From Paracoccaceae bacterium (GTDB taxonomy: Bacteria > Pseudomonadota > Alphaproteobacteria > Rhodobacterales > Rhodobacteraceae), in contig JAJFIC010000010.1 of NCBI GenBank assembly GCA_021775315.1, forward strand, positions 1 through 53,670: DNA of 53,670 nucleotides. The letters are read 5' to 3'. Of this stretch, positions 1 through 8,730 are shown piece after piece. Positions within the stretch are counted from its first letter, which is position 1. Every line of letters begins with the position of its first letter. The notes beneath the pieces are model-generated. The model ran no database searches, was not told the origin of the DNA, and worked only from the letters and a program-made list of their open reading frames with translations. Both the position numbers and the translations under genes were made by a program.

Positions 1-405
<405 letters not shown>

Positions 406-419
406 GCAAGGGGGCCACG

Positions 420-818
420 ATGGCCGATATGATGCAATTTGACCTTGTGTCGCCAGAACGGATGCTGGCGTCTTTGGAAGCCCGGGAAATCGAAATTCCC
501 GGGGCCGAAGGCGACTTTACCGCAATGGTCGATCACGCGGCACTTGTCACCACAATGCGCCCCGGCGTTTTGAAGGTGAAAGCTGACAATGAGACCTCGG
601 AATATGTTGTCACCGGCGGTTTTGTCGAAGTTACAGCAAAGACGGTTTCGGTTCTGGCTGAAACCGCTGTTTTGCGCAGCGATATCAACCGCGAAACTGT
701 TGAGGCGATGATCGTTGAGGCTGAAACGGCTGCGGCAGGCGCGTCGGAAGAGACCCAGAATTCCGCCGACAAACGTCTGGCAGACACCCAAGGATTGATC
801 GAACTTCTGGGTCTCTGA
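420..818 (+). CDS. atpC: F1 ATP synthase subunit epsilon
   Basis: The 132-residue product is the central-stalk epsilon subunit that couples rotation to catalysis and can inhibit ATP hydrolysis. The N-terminal beta-sandwich is recognisable (FDLVSPERMLASLEAREIEI, then GAEGDFTAMVDHAALVTTMRPGVL), and VTGGFVEVTAKTVSVLAE is the conserved end of that domain. The C-terminal helical hairpin is short but of normal length for alphaproteobacteria. It follows atpD by 14 bases with a GGGGG ribosome-binding site, and a strong terminator closes the operon 28 bases after the stop. Confidence 0.97.
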   Translation: MADMMQFDLVSPERMLASLEAREIEIPGAEGDFTAMVDHAALVTTMRPGVLKVKADNETSEYVVTGGFVEVTAKTVSVLAETAVLRSDINRETVEAMIVEAETAAAGASEETQNSADKRLADTQGLIELLGL

Positions 819-845
819 TCTGATTTTCGGTGCGATAATGAATAG

Positions 846-872
846 AAGGCCCCGCAAGTTGGGGCCTTTTTT
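846..872 (+). terminator. Rho-independent terminator of the atp operon
   Basis: The stem AAGGCCCC pairs perfectly with GGGGCCTT across a 7-base loop and runs into six T residues, starting 28 bases after the atpC stop. This is a canonical intrinsic terminator. Confidence 0.92.
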
Positions 873-952
873 CGTTTGGTACGCACTTTTGCCGCATTTA
901 TACTTCAGTTATTGATTGAGATACTGGTGTAGATAATCTGTGAACCATAGAT

Positions 953-1303
953 ATGAAGAAACTTAGAAACCACCTGATCGGCGTCGATCAGGGCAGCAAA
1001 ATCCTGTTTTCGGATTTCGAAAACAGCGGCGAAATGTGGACCGGCAGCGGCCAACGTTCCCGTCGGGTTGCGGTTGAGTTCGGCAAACCTTTCAGATCAC
1101 CACCAGCGGTTCAGGTGGCGCTTGATATGTGGGACATGGATCAAAAAACCAACCAACGTGCTGATATAACGTCAGAAAACATCACCGAGCGTGGTTTTGA
1201 TATTATGTTTAAAACCTGGGGCGACACCAAAATCGCCCGTGTGCGCGCCACATGGATGGCGATTGGTGAGTTGTCAGGCGATGATGAATGGGTGCTGTAT
1301 TAG
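953..1303 (+). CDS. H-type lectin domain protein
   Basis: The 116-residue protein matches the H-type lectin fold known from snail agglutinins. The visible signatures are IGVDQGSKILFSDFEN near the N terminus, FGKPFRSPPAVQVALDMWD in the middle, and ITERGFDIMFKTWGDTKIARVRATWMA near the end, where the Trp-containing strand helps form the sugar site. There is no signal peptide, so it probably stays inside the cell or is released by another route. Such short lectins sit beside atpC in several Rhodobacterales, but their role is not known to me. The start ATG lies about 80 bases past the atp terminator, so it is likely transcribed on its own. Confidence 0.85.
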   Translation: MKKLRNHLIGVDQGSKILFSDFENSGEMWTGSGQRSRRVAVEFGKPFRSPPAVQVALDMWDMDQKTNQRADITSENITERGFDIMFKTWGDTKIARVRATWMAIGELSGDDEWVLY

Positions 1304-1342
1304 CGCCAATCAACCAGACCTGCCCGTCAGTTTTTCAAGGAC

Positions 1343-2359
1343 CTAGGAATTGCCGAAATGGCCCTGATAGATCGTTCGCAGGGTTTCGGTTTCAAACAAA
1401 GATGACACCGACGTGCCGTTCGCGATGTTCAGGATCGCTTGTGCCAGAATAGGCGCCGTTGGCAGGATGCGAATGTATTGAGCTGATTTGACCGCTTCTG
1501 TCGCCTCGATTGAATCGGTGATCACCAAGCTTTTCATAACAGATTTTTCAATCCGCTCAACCGCAGGACCGGACAACACGCCGTGGGTGATATAGGCATG
1601 CACCTCGGCAGCGCCCATCTCCATCAGCTTGTCAGCGGCCTTGCACAGGGTTCCCGCAGTGTCGCAAATGTCGTCCACAATCAGGCATGTACGCCCGGTC
1701 ACGTCGCCAATCACGTTCATTTCAGCAACTTCACCCGCTGCGGAACGACGCTTATCGACCACCGCCAGATCCAGATCCAGCCGTTTGGCCAGTTCGCGCG
1801 CCCGGCCCATACCACCGACATCCGGTGAAATGACCATAGGGCGGGCACTTTCCGGGAACGTGTTGGCGATATCCATTGCAAAGATCGGCGAGGCATAAAG
1901 GTTGTCGACCGGAATGTCGAAAAACCCCTGAATCTGGGTCGCGTGCAGGTCCATCGTCAAAACCCGTTCAACCCCGGCGCGGGCGACCAGATTGGCCACC
2001 AGTTTGGCGGAAATAGGCGTGCGCGCCTTGGTGCGACGGTCTTGGCGGGCATAACCGAAATAGGGGATCACCGCGGTGATGCGCGAAGCGGACGAGCGTT
2101 TCAGCGCATCTGCCATAATCAACAATTCCATCAGGTTATCGTTGGCCGGATTGGATGTGGGTTGGATGATGAACATATCCTCGCCGCGCACATTCTCAAA
2201 AACCTCGACAAAGATTTCCTGATCGTTGAACCGCTCGACCCGTGTGTCGATCAGCTTGACCTGACGGCCCGTATGCATCGACATGCGCCGTGCAATCGCA
2301 CTGGCCAGCGGCCTGTTGGCATTTCCTGAGATTAGTTTTGGTTCGACAATGGCAGTCAT
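1343..2359 (-). CDS. prs: Ribose-phosphate pyrophosphokinase (PRPP synthase)
   Basis: This 338-residue enzyme makes PRPP from ribose 5-phosphate and ATP for purine, pyrimidine, histidine and tryptophan synthesis. It has the class I layout: the N-terminal flexible region with [10 protein letters not shown], the PRPP synthase signature starting [17 protein letters not shown], and the PRPP-binding loop [10 protein letters not shown]. The length is normal for alphaproteobacteria, with about 20 extra residues compared with the E. coli enzyme. It faces the lectin gene 39 bases away and is divergent from the isomerase gene at 2499. Confidence 0.97.
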   Translation of the reverse strand: MTAIVEPKLISGNANRPLASAIARRMSMHTGRQVKLIDTRVERFNDQEIFVEVFENVRGEDMFIIQPTSNPANDNLMELLIMADALKRSSASRITAVIPYFGYARQDRRTKARTPISAKLVANLVARAGVERVLTMDLHATQIQGFFDIPVDNLYASPIFAMDIANTFPESARPMVISPDVGGMGRARELAKRLDLDLAVVDKRRSAAGEVAEMNVIGDVTGRTCLIVDDICDTAGTLCKAADKLMEMGAAEVHAYITHGVLSGPAVERIEKSVMKSLVITDSIEATEAVKSAQYIRILPTAPILAQAILNIANGTSVSSLFETETLRTIYQGHFGNS

Positions 2360-2498
2360 CGGATGTCCCTTAGTCCGGTGTCATCGGGTGGCCCCAGTGA
2401 CAGTTTTGTGAACTTGGCACCGCTTAACATTGCGTTGCCTATTTGCCTAGTGTCATAGGTTAACTGAAACCAAGAAAACCGAAAAACCGGAGCGTCAA

Positions 2499-3095
2499 AT
2501 GGCCCACATCGACTATTTCCTTTCTACATTGTCACCATTTACCTACCTGGCCGGGGATCGGTTGGAAGAAATTGCCCAAACGCACGGTGTTGAGGTTCAT
2601 TACCGGCCTTTTGACGTGGTTGCCAATTTCGCCCGCACCGGCGGCATCCATCCATCCGAGCGTCACGAATCGCGGGTGAATTATCGTTTGCAGGATTTGA
2701 AACGCCTGTCCAAGCGGTCCGGCATGAAACTGAATTTGAAGCCAGCCCATTGGCCGACCAACTCCGCGCCCAGTTCATATGCGATCATTGCCGCCCAAAA
2801 CGCCGGGGGCGGCGATGTCGGGGCGCTGGTGCGCGCCTTGCTAAGCGCGTGCTGGGTTGAAGAAAAAGACATTGCCGAGGATGCAGTGATCCGGGATTGC
2901 CTGTCTCGTGCCGGGTTTGACGCGGGGCTTGCCGACAGCGGCTTGGTCGTGGGTGCTGAAACCTTTGGCGCCAATAACGAGGCTGCCGCCACGCGTGGAG
3001 TGTTCGGTGCCCCGACTTATATGGTCGGTGACGAAGTGTTCTGGGGGCAGGACCGTCTGTCCTATCTTGATGATTATCTGACCGAAATCGCCTGA
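2499..3095 (+). CDS. 2-hydroxychromene-2-carboxylate isomerase family protein (DsbA/GST-kappa fold)
   Basis: The 198-residue protein belongs to the kappa-class glutathione transferase / HCCA isomerase family. It opens with IDYFLSTLSPFTYLAGD, where the Ser-Pro pair replaces the CxxC of DsbA and the serine activates glutathione. The C terminus has the cis-proline strand GVFGAPTYMVGDEVFWGQDR. Naphthalene degradation gives the family its name, but most genomic members act on unknown isomerisations, and nothing nearby suggests aromatic catabolism. Its stop overlaps the start of the next hydrolase gene (TGATG), so the two are translationally coupled. Confidence 0.85.
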   Translation: MAHIDYFLSTLSPFTYLAGDRLEEIAQTHGVEVHYRPFDVVANFARTGGIHPSERHESRVNYRLQDLKRLSKRSGMKLNLKPAHWPTNSAPSSYAIIAAQNAGGGDVGALVRALLSACWVEEKDIAEDAVIRDCLSRAGFDAGLADSGLVVGAETFGANNEAAATRGVFGAPTYMVGDEVFWGQDRLSYLDDYLTEIA

Positions 3096-3907
3096 TGCCA
3101 ACCGAGGTTCTGGCAGGAACGTCTACTTATTGGCGTGTCGAAGGGCACGGCGCGCGCCGGGCAATCCTTCTGCATTGCACCTTCGCCCATTCCGGCGCGT
3201 GGAAGGGCGTGATGGCTGATCTTCGCGACCTTCTAACGATGGAGGCAATGGATTTGCCGGCGCATGGGCGCAGCGGTGGTCGGGATATTGCCATGACATG
3301 GCAGGCACAATCTGCCGCGATGGTGGTGGATTTGATCGCGCGGAACGATGCACCCGTTGATCTTATCGGCCATTCCTTTGGCGCCACCATTGCCCTTAGG
3401 TTGGCGGTTGCGCGGCCCGAACTGGTGCGCAGTCTGACTTTGATTGAACCCGTGTTCTTTTCCGCTGCAAGGGATGCGGGCCGGGCGGAATATGCGGCCC
3501 ATATGGCCGACCATGGTGGATTTGTTGACCTGCTGGAAGCGGGCGATTTTGAGGGGGCTGCACGAGGTTTTTCAGACATGTGGGGTGGTCCGCAAAAATG
3601 GGCTGACCAAAGCACCAGCCAACGTCAGTATATCATCGACCGCATTGGTCTGATCCGTGACAGCAGCGATACGGCGGTTGGCGTGGGCGCGGATTATGTG
3701 CCGCTAAGCGACGTGGCAAAGATCGCCCAACCGGTCCTATTGATCGAAGGCGACAAGTCCGATCCGATCATTGCCGCCGTGCAGCAATCGCTTGATGACG
3801 TGTTGCCCAATTCCCGGCGGGCGGTCATCAAGGATGCCGGGCATATGGCACCCCTGACCCATCCAGCTATGGTCGCCGCCAGTATACGCAAATTCCTTAG
3901 CCCGTGA
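3095..3907 (+). CDS. Alpha/beta-fold hydrolase
   Basis: The 270-residue protein has the single-domain alpha/beta hydrolase pattern. The oxyanion region is LHCTFAHSGAW, the nucleophile elbow is GHSFGA with Ser94, and the catalytic His is in DAGHMAP near residue 250. A DLPAHGRS segment is typical of the esterase / epoxide-hydrolase-like group. There is no signal peptide, so it is cytoplasmic. It overlaps the isomerase by one base and probably acts with it on the same small molecule; the substrate cannot be told from sequence. Its 3' end overlaps the threonine aldolase gene on the other strand by 11 bases. Confidence 0.85.
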   Translation: MPTEVLAGTSTYWRVEGHGARRAILLHCTFAHSGAWKGVMADLRDLLTMEAMDLPAHGRSGGRDIAMTWQAQSAAMVVDLIARNDAPVDLIGHSFGATIALRLAVARPELVRSLTLIEPVFFSAARDAGRAEYAAHMADHGGFVDLLEAGDFEGAARGFSDMWGGPQKWADQSTSQRQYIIDRIGLIRDSSDTAVGVGADYVPLSDVAKIAQPVLLIEGDKSDPIIAAVQQSLDDVLPNSRRAVIKDAGHMAPLTHPAMVAASIRKFLSP

Positions 3908-4946
3908 CGGCGGCCACAAAATCGGCGATTTCAGCATCGCTGGTTGCCCAGTTGCAAACCAGCCGCGCTGTCAAAACCTCATCGTCCGGTCCGTCCAGCG
4001 ATTGTCCAAAATGCAGGCCATAAGCCACCCCGGCCTTTTTAGCGTTTTGGTGGCCTTTGCGGCTCCAGCCTGCGAACAACATGTTGCCGTCGCGCCTATG
4101 GATCAGTTGGCCGCCGGGAAGCGACAGAATGGCCGCCTCGAGCTTTACGGCCGCTGCATTTGATTTGCGGGCCAGATCCAGCCACAGATCGTCGGTCAGG
4201 TATGCCTCCATCTGGGCGGAAAGATAACGGTGTTTGGAAAACAACTGTGCGGCACGTTTGCGGCGCAATTCAAACTCCCAAGCCTTGTCTGGGTTGAACA
4301 GAACAACGGCCTCAACCCCCATCAATCCGTTCTTAGTACCGCCAAAACTGACAGCATCTATGCCCGATTTCCAGGTCATTTCTGCAGGCGTGCAGCCCAA
4401 TGATACCAGCGCATTGGTGAATCGCGCCCCGTCCAGATGGCAAGGCATGTTATAAGATTTTGCCAATTGGGTAAGCGTGCGGATTTCCTCAAGCGAATAG
4501 GCCGTGCCTCGCTCGGTCAACTGGGTGATCGTCAGAATGCCACGCTGAACGACATGCGGGTCAGTGTCGTCGACGGTAACCAAGGCGGCCCGCAAGCTCT
4601 CGGGGTCGATTTTTGCCGAGCCGCCGGAAAGCGGCACCAGTTTTGCGCCATTGGTGAAAAATTCAGGCGCGCCGCATTCGTCCACTTCGACATGGGCGTC
4701 GCGGTGGCAAAAAACCGACTGCCAGGGATTAATATGACAGGCCAACGCCAGAGCATTGGCAGCCGTGCCAGTGCCAACCAGAAATACTGCCGCGTCCGGG
4801 GCTTCAAAGACATCGCGAATTTTATCGCGCACGCGATCCATAATCTGATCGTTGCCGTAAGCGGTCGCATAGCCCTGATTGGCGTTTACGATTGCGGTCA
4901 TGACCTTGGGCGCGACAGGCCCGGTATTGTCTGAGGCAAAAAACAT
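3897..4946 (-). CDS. ltaE: Low-specificity L-threonine aldolase
   Basis: This 349-residue PLP enzyme cleaves L-threonine or L-allo-threonine to glycine and acetaldehyde. It belongs to the fold-type I aromatic amino-acid beta-eliminating lyase / threonine aldolase family. Visible landmarks are SDNTGPVAPKVM at the start, GTGTAANALAL, the cofactor aspartate in HLDGARFTNA (residues 170-179) and the Schiff-base lysine in FGGTKNG (Lys205). It is immediately upstream-adjacent to the cysteine-cluster gene, with no spacer, and the two probably share a transcript read right to left. Confidence 0.93.
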   Translation of the reverse strand: MFFASDNTGPVAPKVMTAIVNANQGYATAYGNDQIMDRVRDKIRDVFEAPDAAVFLVGTGTAANALALACHINPWQSVFCHRDAHVEVDECGAPEFFTNGAKLVPLSGGSAKIDPESLRAALVTVDDTDPHVVQRGILTITQLTERGTAYSLEEIRTLTQLAKSYNMPCHLDGARFTNALVSLGCTPAEMTWKSGIDAVSFGGTKNGLMGVEAVVLFNPDKAWEFELRRKRAAQLFSKHRYLSAQMEAYLTDDLWLDLARKSNAAAVKLEAAILSLPGGQLIHRRDGNMLFAGWSRKGHQNAKKAGVAYGLHFGQSLDGPDDEVLTARLVCNWATSDAEIADFVAAVTG

Positions 4947-5417
4947 TCAGGTGATTTCCTTTACGATGTAATCTTCCAGATCATCTTCATTGATTTCAAA
5001 TTCGGCCACAACCTTGTGCCGCATGGAAATGCCACTTTCATGCACAGTTTTGGGCGAGCCTGAAACCAGCGGGTGCCAGTCAAAAAGTGGCTTTCCCTCG
5101 TAGAGCAGGCGATAGGCGCAGGTCGTTGGCATCCAATAGGCGTGGCGTTCGATGTTTTGTGGGCTGAGCATCACACAATCCGCCACCATCTGTTTGCGCA
5201 GCGCATATTGGCTGCAGCGCGAAGTTTCGCTGTCAAACAGGCGGCAGGAAATATTGGTGAACTCGATTTCCTGCGTATCCTCGTCTTCGAGTTTTAACAG
5301 GCAGCAGCGACCACAGCCGTCGCACAGGGCCTCCCATTCGGGTTTGCTCAAATCTTCGAGCAGATGGTTTTCCCAAAATTTTGGGCGCAAGTCAGAAGGG
5401 GGGCTGGTCTTGGTCAT
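4947..5417 (-). CDS. YcgN/UPF0260-type cysteine cluster protein
   Basis: The protein of about 156 residues has the cysteine pattern of the YkgJ/YcgN family: CDGCGRCC near residue 35, then CRLF, SRCSQYA, ADCVML and TTCAYRL. These probably bind a metal or a Zn/Fe cluster; the biochemical role is unknown. A longer reading frame runs upstream to 5621, but MTKTSPPSDLRPKFWENHLL at 5417 is the family start and the upstream part has no similarity I recognise. The stop abuts the threonine aldolase start. Confidence 0.85.
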   Translation of the reverse strand: MTKTSPPSDLRPKFWENHLLEDLSKPEWEALCDGCGRCCLLKLEDEDTQEIEFTNISCRLFDSETSRCSQYALRKQMVADCVMLSPQNIERHAYWMPTTCAYRLLYEGKPLFDWHPLVSGSPKTVHESGISMRHKVVAEFEINEDDLEDYIVKEIT

Positions 5418-5523
5418 GGCGCGACATTGGACCGGATCAGAGCCAGTGAAAAGGTCGAAATCAGCAGGATATTGAGTGCAGGGCGGAACCAGAGTAGCAT
5501 CGCCCGAAAAAAGAGAGCAGCAG

Positions 5524-6228
5524 ATGCGCGAGACGGATCTATACGCCCCGATCAAGAGCTTTCTTGAGGGGCAAGGGTATGAGGTAAAGGCCGAGATCAC
5601 CGATTGTGACATGGTGGCCATGCGCGGTGATGACCCCCCGGTGATTGTCGAGTTGAAGCTGAATTTATCGCTGGCGCTGCTGTTGCAGGGTGTGGATCGG
5701 CAATCAATCAGCGATGCGGTTTATGTGGCGGTGCCCGCCCGCAAAGGGCGTCGGTGGTACGGGCAGATCAAGGACGCGGTCAAGCTGTGTCGCCGGCTTG
5801 GGCTTGGGCTGATTTCGGTGCGTATTCGCGAAGTGGGTTCGGTGGTGGAGGTGCATGCAGACCCCGGACCGTATAGGCCGCGCAAGAATGGTAAGCGACA
5901 GACAGCGTTGCTGCGCGAGTTTTCCAGACGTGTGGGGGACCCGAACAAAGGTGGGCAAGTGCGCCGCCCGATCGTCACGGCTTATCGGCAGGATGCACTG
6001 CGGATTGCCGTGGCTTTGCGCAACGAGGGGGCCGCAAGCCCCGCTGTTCTGGCGCGATCTGTTGGAGTGGCCAAAGCCGGGTCGATATTGTTGAACGATC
6101 ATTACGGCTGGTTTCAGAAAGTATCACGCGGTGTCTATGAGATTGGGCCACAAGGTCTGGAGGCGCTTGAATTGTATCAGGATGTTTTGACAGTTTTGAC
6201 GGCGCAGGCTGATCTGATCGAGTTGTGA
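5524..6228 (+). CDS. DUF2161 domain-containing PD-(D/E)XK-like protein
   Basis: The 234-residue product begins MRETDLYAPIKSFLEGQGYEVKAEI, followed by a core that resembles a PD-(D/E)XK nuclease: CDMVAMRGD, then VIVELKLNLSLALLLQGVDR, where the Asp and the E-x-K are the candidate metal and catalytic residues. The C-terminal 80 residues look like a winged helix (SPAVLARSVGVAKAGSILLNDHYGWFQKVSRGVYEI). DUF2161 proteins are widespread in Rhodobacterales and are annotated as putative phosphodiesterases without a proven role. The start is ATG 5524, after an AGCAG purine run; an upstream in-frame ATG at 5476 is also possible. It is divergent from the cysteine-cluster gene and convergent with ribF. Confidence 0.8.
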   Translation: MRETDLYAPIKSFLEGQGYEVKAEITDCDMVAMRGDDPPVIVELKLNLSLALLLQGVDRQSISDAVYVAVPARKGRRWYGQIKDAVKLCRRLGLGLISVRIREVGSVVEVHADPGPYRPRKNGKRQTALLREFSRRVGDPNKGGQVRRPIVTAYRQDALRIAVALRNEGAASPAVLARSVGVAKAGSILLNDHYGWFQKVSRGVYEIGPQGLEALELYQDVLTVLTAQADLIEL

Positions 6229-6286
6229 TGGGCAAGCGGTGCGCTCCCGTGTTAATTCTCGCGATGCTCGAATGAACTTGGGCCGG

Positions 6287-6380
6287 GCCGACGACGCCTG
6301 AACGGCGCGTCGGCAAGGGGGCGCTGCCCCCACGGCGCTGGTGCGCCTTCCCCCGGAGTATTTTTGCAACGATGAAAAAG
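6287..6380. repeat. Compound intergenic hairpin element
   Basis: Three adjacent hairpins fill the gap between two convergent genes. The first pairs GCCGACG (6287-6293) with CGTCGGC (6308-6314) and continues with CGCC/GGCG. The second is GGGGGC-gct-GCCCCC (6317-6331). The third is GGCGC-tggt-GCGCC (6334-6347). A tail CCCCCGGAGTATTTTTGC follows. Tails of this kind after GC hairpins recur in intergenic spaces of Rhodobacteraceae genomes (recalled, not searched). It may act as a bidirectional terminator or a REP-like repeat. Confidence 0.6.
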
Positions 6381-6413
6381 GGAGGGGGGCGTGATTTTTG
6401 CAATCGGCAGAGG

Positions 6414-7355
6414 TTACGTCGCTGCGGCCAGGATTTTTTTGCTTTCGATGCAATCTTCGTCGATCTGGGTGATCAGGGCCTCAAGGCTGTCGAATTTCAG
6501 CTCTGGGCGCTGGAAGCCGACCAATGCGACCGAGATATCAGCGCCGTATATGTCGCCGGAAAAATCAAAGATGAAGACTTCGAGGTTGGGGAATTCGCCG
6601 CCGAATGTCGGGCGCAGGCCGATTGAGGCGGCGCCGTGGTAATGGCCTTTATGCGGGCCTTCGAGCACGTCGACCAACACCGCGTAGACGCCGAATTTTG
6701 GCGGATGCAATCCGTCTATCGCAAGGTTCGCCGTGGGATAGCCAAGGTCGCGCCCGCGTTGATCGCCGCCGACGACTTTGCCTTCGATGCGGTGCCAATG
6801 GCCAAGCATGCGCGCGGCATGTTCCGGTTCGCCAGCCGTGAGGGCGTTGCGGATGTTGGTTGAGGAAAACTCGCCCAGATCATCGGCCACAAGTGGGGCA
6901 ATGGTGACGCCAAAACCCATTTCGGCCCCCATTTCGACCAACATGTCTGCGGTGCCGCCTCGGTTTTTGCCGAAAAAGAAATCCGATCCGATAACCACAT
7001 GTTTCAAGCCAAAGCCCCCGACGATCACATCTTTGGCGAATTCCGTTGCAGTGAGCGAGCTGAGGGCGGCGTTAAAATTAAGCTCGTAAAGCCGCTCGAC
7101 CCCGAGTTTTTCTAAGCGGTGCGCCCGGGCTTCGGCGTTCATCAGGCGAAATGACGGGGCGTTGGGGGCGAAATATTCACGCGGATGCGGCTCGAATGTC
7201 AGGATACCCAAGGGGCAGCCAAGATCCACGGCTTTGCCGCGCGCAAGGTCAATCACCGACTGGTGGCCGCGATGGACCCCATCGAAATTACCAATGGCAA
7301 CGGCCGCGCCTTTGTCAGCGTCGCTAATATATTGATAGTCCCGGATAATCCGCAT
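6414..7355 (-). CDS. ribF: Bifunctional riboflavin kinase / FAD synthetase
   Basis: The 313-residue enzyme phosphorylates riboflavin to FMN and adenylates FMN to FAD. The N-terminal nucleotidyltransferase domain has AIGNFDGVHRGHQ (residues 20-32) with the HxGH motif and the conserved TFEPHPREYF. The C-terminal kinase domain begins near residue 185 with GRDLGYPTANL, whose PTAN motif binds ATP and Mg. Length and layout are normal. It is followed on the same strand, after short gaps, by no other flavin genes; the MaoC gene lies 18 bases upstream of it and the four genes from ppaC to ribF may form one transcript. Confidence 0.95.
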   Translation of the reverse strand: MRIIRDYQYISDADKGAAVAIGNFDGVHRGHQSVIDLARGKAVDLGCPLGILTFEPHPREYFAPNAPSFRLMNAEARAHRLEKLGVERLYELNFNAALSSLTATEFAKDVIVGGFGLKHVVIGSDFFFGKNRGGTADMLVEMGAEMGFGVTIAPLVADDLGEFSSTNIRNALTAGEPEHAARMLGHWHRIEGKVVGGDQRGRDLGYPTANLAIDGLHPPKFGVYAVLVDVLEGPHKGHYHGAASIGLRPTFGGEFPNLEVFIFDFSGDIYGADISVALVGFQRPELKFDSLEALITQIDEDCIESKKILAAAT

Positions 7356-7373
7356 GATTAGCCCTTTAAGTTG

Positions 7374-7820
7374 TCAGCCCCGGTGGGGTGCCAGTACAAG
7401 GGCGTCACCCTTGATCACCACGGTATCGCCGACCTTGGCGATGCAATCAAGGCTGACCCGGCCTTTGGCCGCATTGATGTCGGAAACCGTCACGGATGCG
7501 TGCACAAGATCGCCGGGTTTGACCGGGGCGGTGAAGCGCAGATTTTGGCTGAGATAGATCGTGCCGTGGCCGGGCAGGCGTTCGCCAATAAGCGCGGAAA
7601 ACAGCGCCGATGACAGCATTCCATGGGCAATGCGTCCTTTGAACATCGTCGATTTCGCGTATTCTTCATCCAGATGCACTGGGTTCCGGTCCTCGCTAAG
7701 AGCGGCGAACATGTCGATTTCTGCGTCCGAGATGACCTTGCTGAGGGACCGCGACAAACCGATTTCCAAATCCTCAATGAAGATTGTGCCGATTTCATGT
7801 GTGTTAAGAAGGTCTGTCAT
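7374..7820 (-). CDS. MaoC-family (R)-specific enoyl-CoA hydratase-like protein
   Basis: The 148-residue single hot-dog domain carries the hydratase-2 motif SEDRNPVHLDEEYA followed by GRIAHGMLSSALFS, with the Asp and His of the catalytic pair. Members hydrate trans-2-enoyl-CoA to (R)-3-hydroxyacyl-CoA for fatty acid metabolism or polyhydroxyalkanoate supply, or act on other acyl-CoA esters. There is no adjacent polymerase gene to fix the role. It lies between the HAD hydrolase gene and ribF on the minus strand with gaps of 24 and 18 bases. Confidence 0.87.
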   Translation of the reverse strand: MTDLLNTHEIGTIFIEDLEIGLSRSLSKVISDAEIDMFAALSEDRNPVHLDEEYAKSTMFKGRIAHGMLSSALFSALIGERLPGHGTIYLSQNLRFTAPVKPGDLVHASVTVSDINAAKGRVSLDCIAKVGDTVVIKGDALVLAPHRG

Positions 7821-7844
7821 AAGGTTTCCTTTGGTCTTGGTTGG

Positions 7845-8723
7845 TCAGCGCAAATGGCCGATCGCATAAGTTGGGGACAATTGCGCTTTGTCCAGAAAAG
7901 CCGCGAGTTTTTGCGGATCCGGCTGGCCGTCCGTGCCAGTTTCTTTGGCAGCCAGTCCGCCAGAAATGAACAGACTGTCGAGGTCTTCCCCCATAGCGCC
8001 CTTGATATCGGTATTGATGCCGTCGCCAATGCACAAAATGCGGTGATCCTCGATCCCGCTCGACAGCGCATCAAGACGCCGACGGGCAAGGTCATAAATC
8101 GGCGGGTGGGGTTTGCCGAAATACAGGCTGGTGCCGCCCATATCGGTGTAGGCCTCGGCCAGTGCGCCTGCACAAAAGATGCGTTTGTCGCCCTTGTCAA
8201 CGATGACGTCCGGGTTGGTGCACAGCAGTTTCAGGCCTTTGTTTTTGGCATAAAGAAACGTCGCACGGTAATCTTCCGGCGTTTCTGTGTCATCATCAAA
8301 CAGACCGGTGCAAACGATGCCTTCGGCCTGTTCCAGCGGCACGCGGGTGATTTCGCGATCTTTTAGTATTTCAGGTGGCAAATCGGCGAAAAACCCAAGG
8401 TCGCGTTCCGGGCCAAGATGATAAACCTTGTTGCCGACATCGCCCGCCGCCAGCGAAAACTGGGATGCATCGCCTGAGGCTGTGATGTCATCGTATAAAC
8501 CGCGTGGCACGCCGATTTTATCAAGCTGGCGCGCCACCGATGGGCGTGGGCGGGGCGAGTTGGTCAGCAGGATGATCTTGCCACCTTTGGCGTGGAATTT
8601 TTCCAACGCCACGACCGCCGCTGCAAACGGTTCAAACCCATTGTGCAGACAGCCCCACAGATCGACATAGGCCGCGTCATAGCGGTCTGTGATCTGTTGA
8701 AAGCTGTCGATGATTTGGGTCAA
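7845..8723 (-). CDS. TIGR01459-family HAD-type hydrolase
   Basis: The 292-residue protein is a HAD superfamily class IIA phosphatase of the NagD-like group. The N terminus YDAAYVDLWGCLHNG is the aspartate motif in the form specific to this family, where the usual second Asp-Gly-Thr is altered. ILLTNSPRPRP is motif II. The cap region is followed by YFGKPHPPIYDLARRRL (motif III Lys) and ILCIGDGINTDIKGA (motif IV acid pair). Such proteins are found in alphaproteobacteria with unknown phosphorylated substrate. It sits 7 bases downstream of ppaC on the same strand, so it is probably cotranscribed with it. Confidence 0.87.
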   Translation of the reverse strand: MTQIIDSFQQITDRYDAAYVDLWGCLHNGFEPFAAAVVALEKFHAKGGKIILLTNSPRPRPSVARQLDKIGVPRGLYDDITASGDASQFSLAAGDVGNKVYHLGPERDLGFFADLPPEILKDREITRVPLEQAEGIVCTGLFDDDTETPEDYRATFLYAKNKGLKLLCTNPDVIVDKGDKRIFCAGALAEAYTDMGGTSLYFGKPHPPIYDLARRRLDALSSGIEDHRILCIGDGINTDIKGAMGEDLDSLFISGGLAAKETGTDGQPDPQKLAAFLDKAQLSPTYAIGHLR

Positions 8724-8730
8724 GTTCTGC

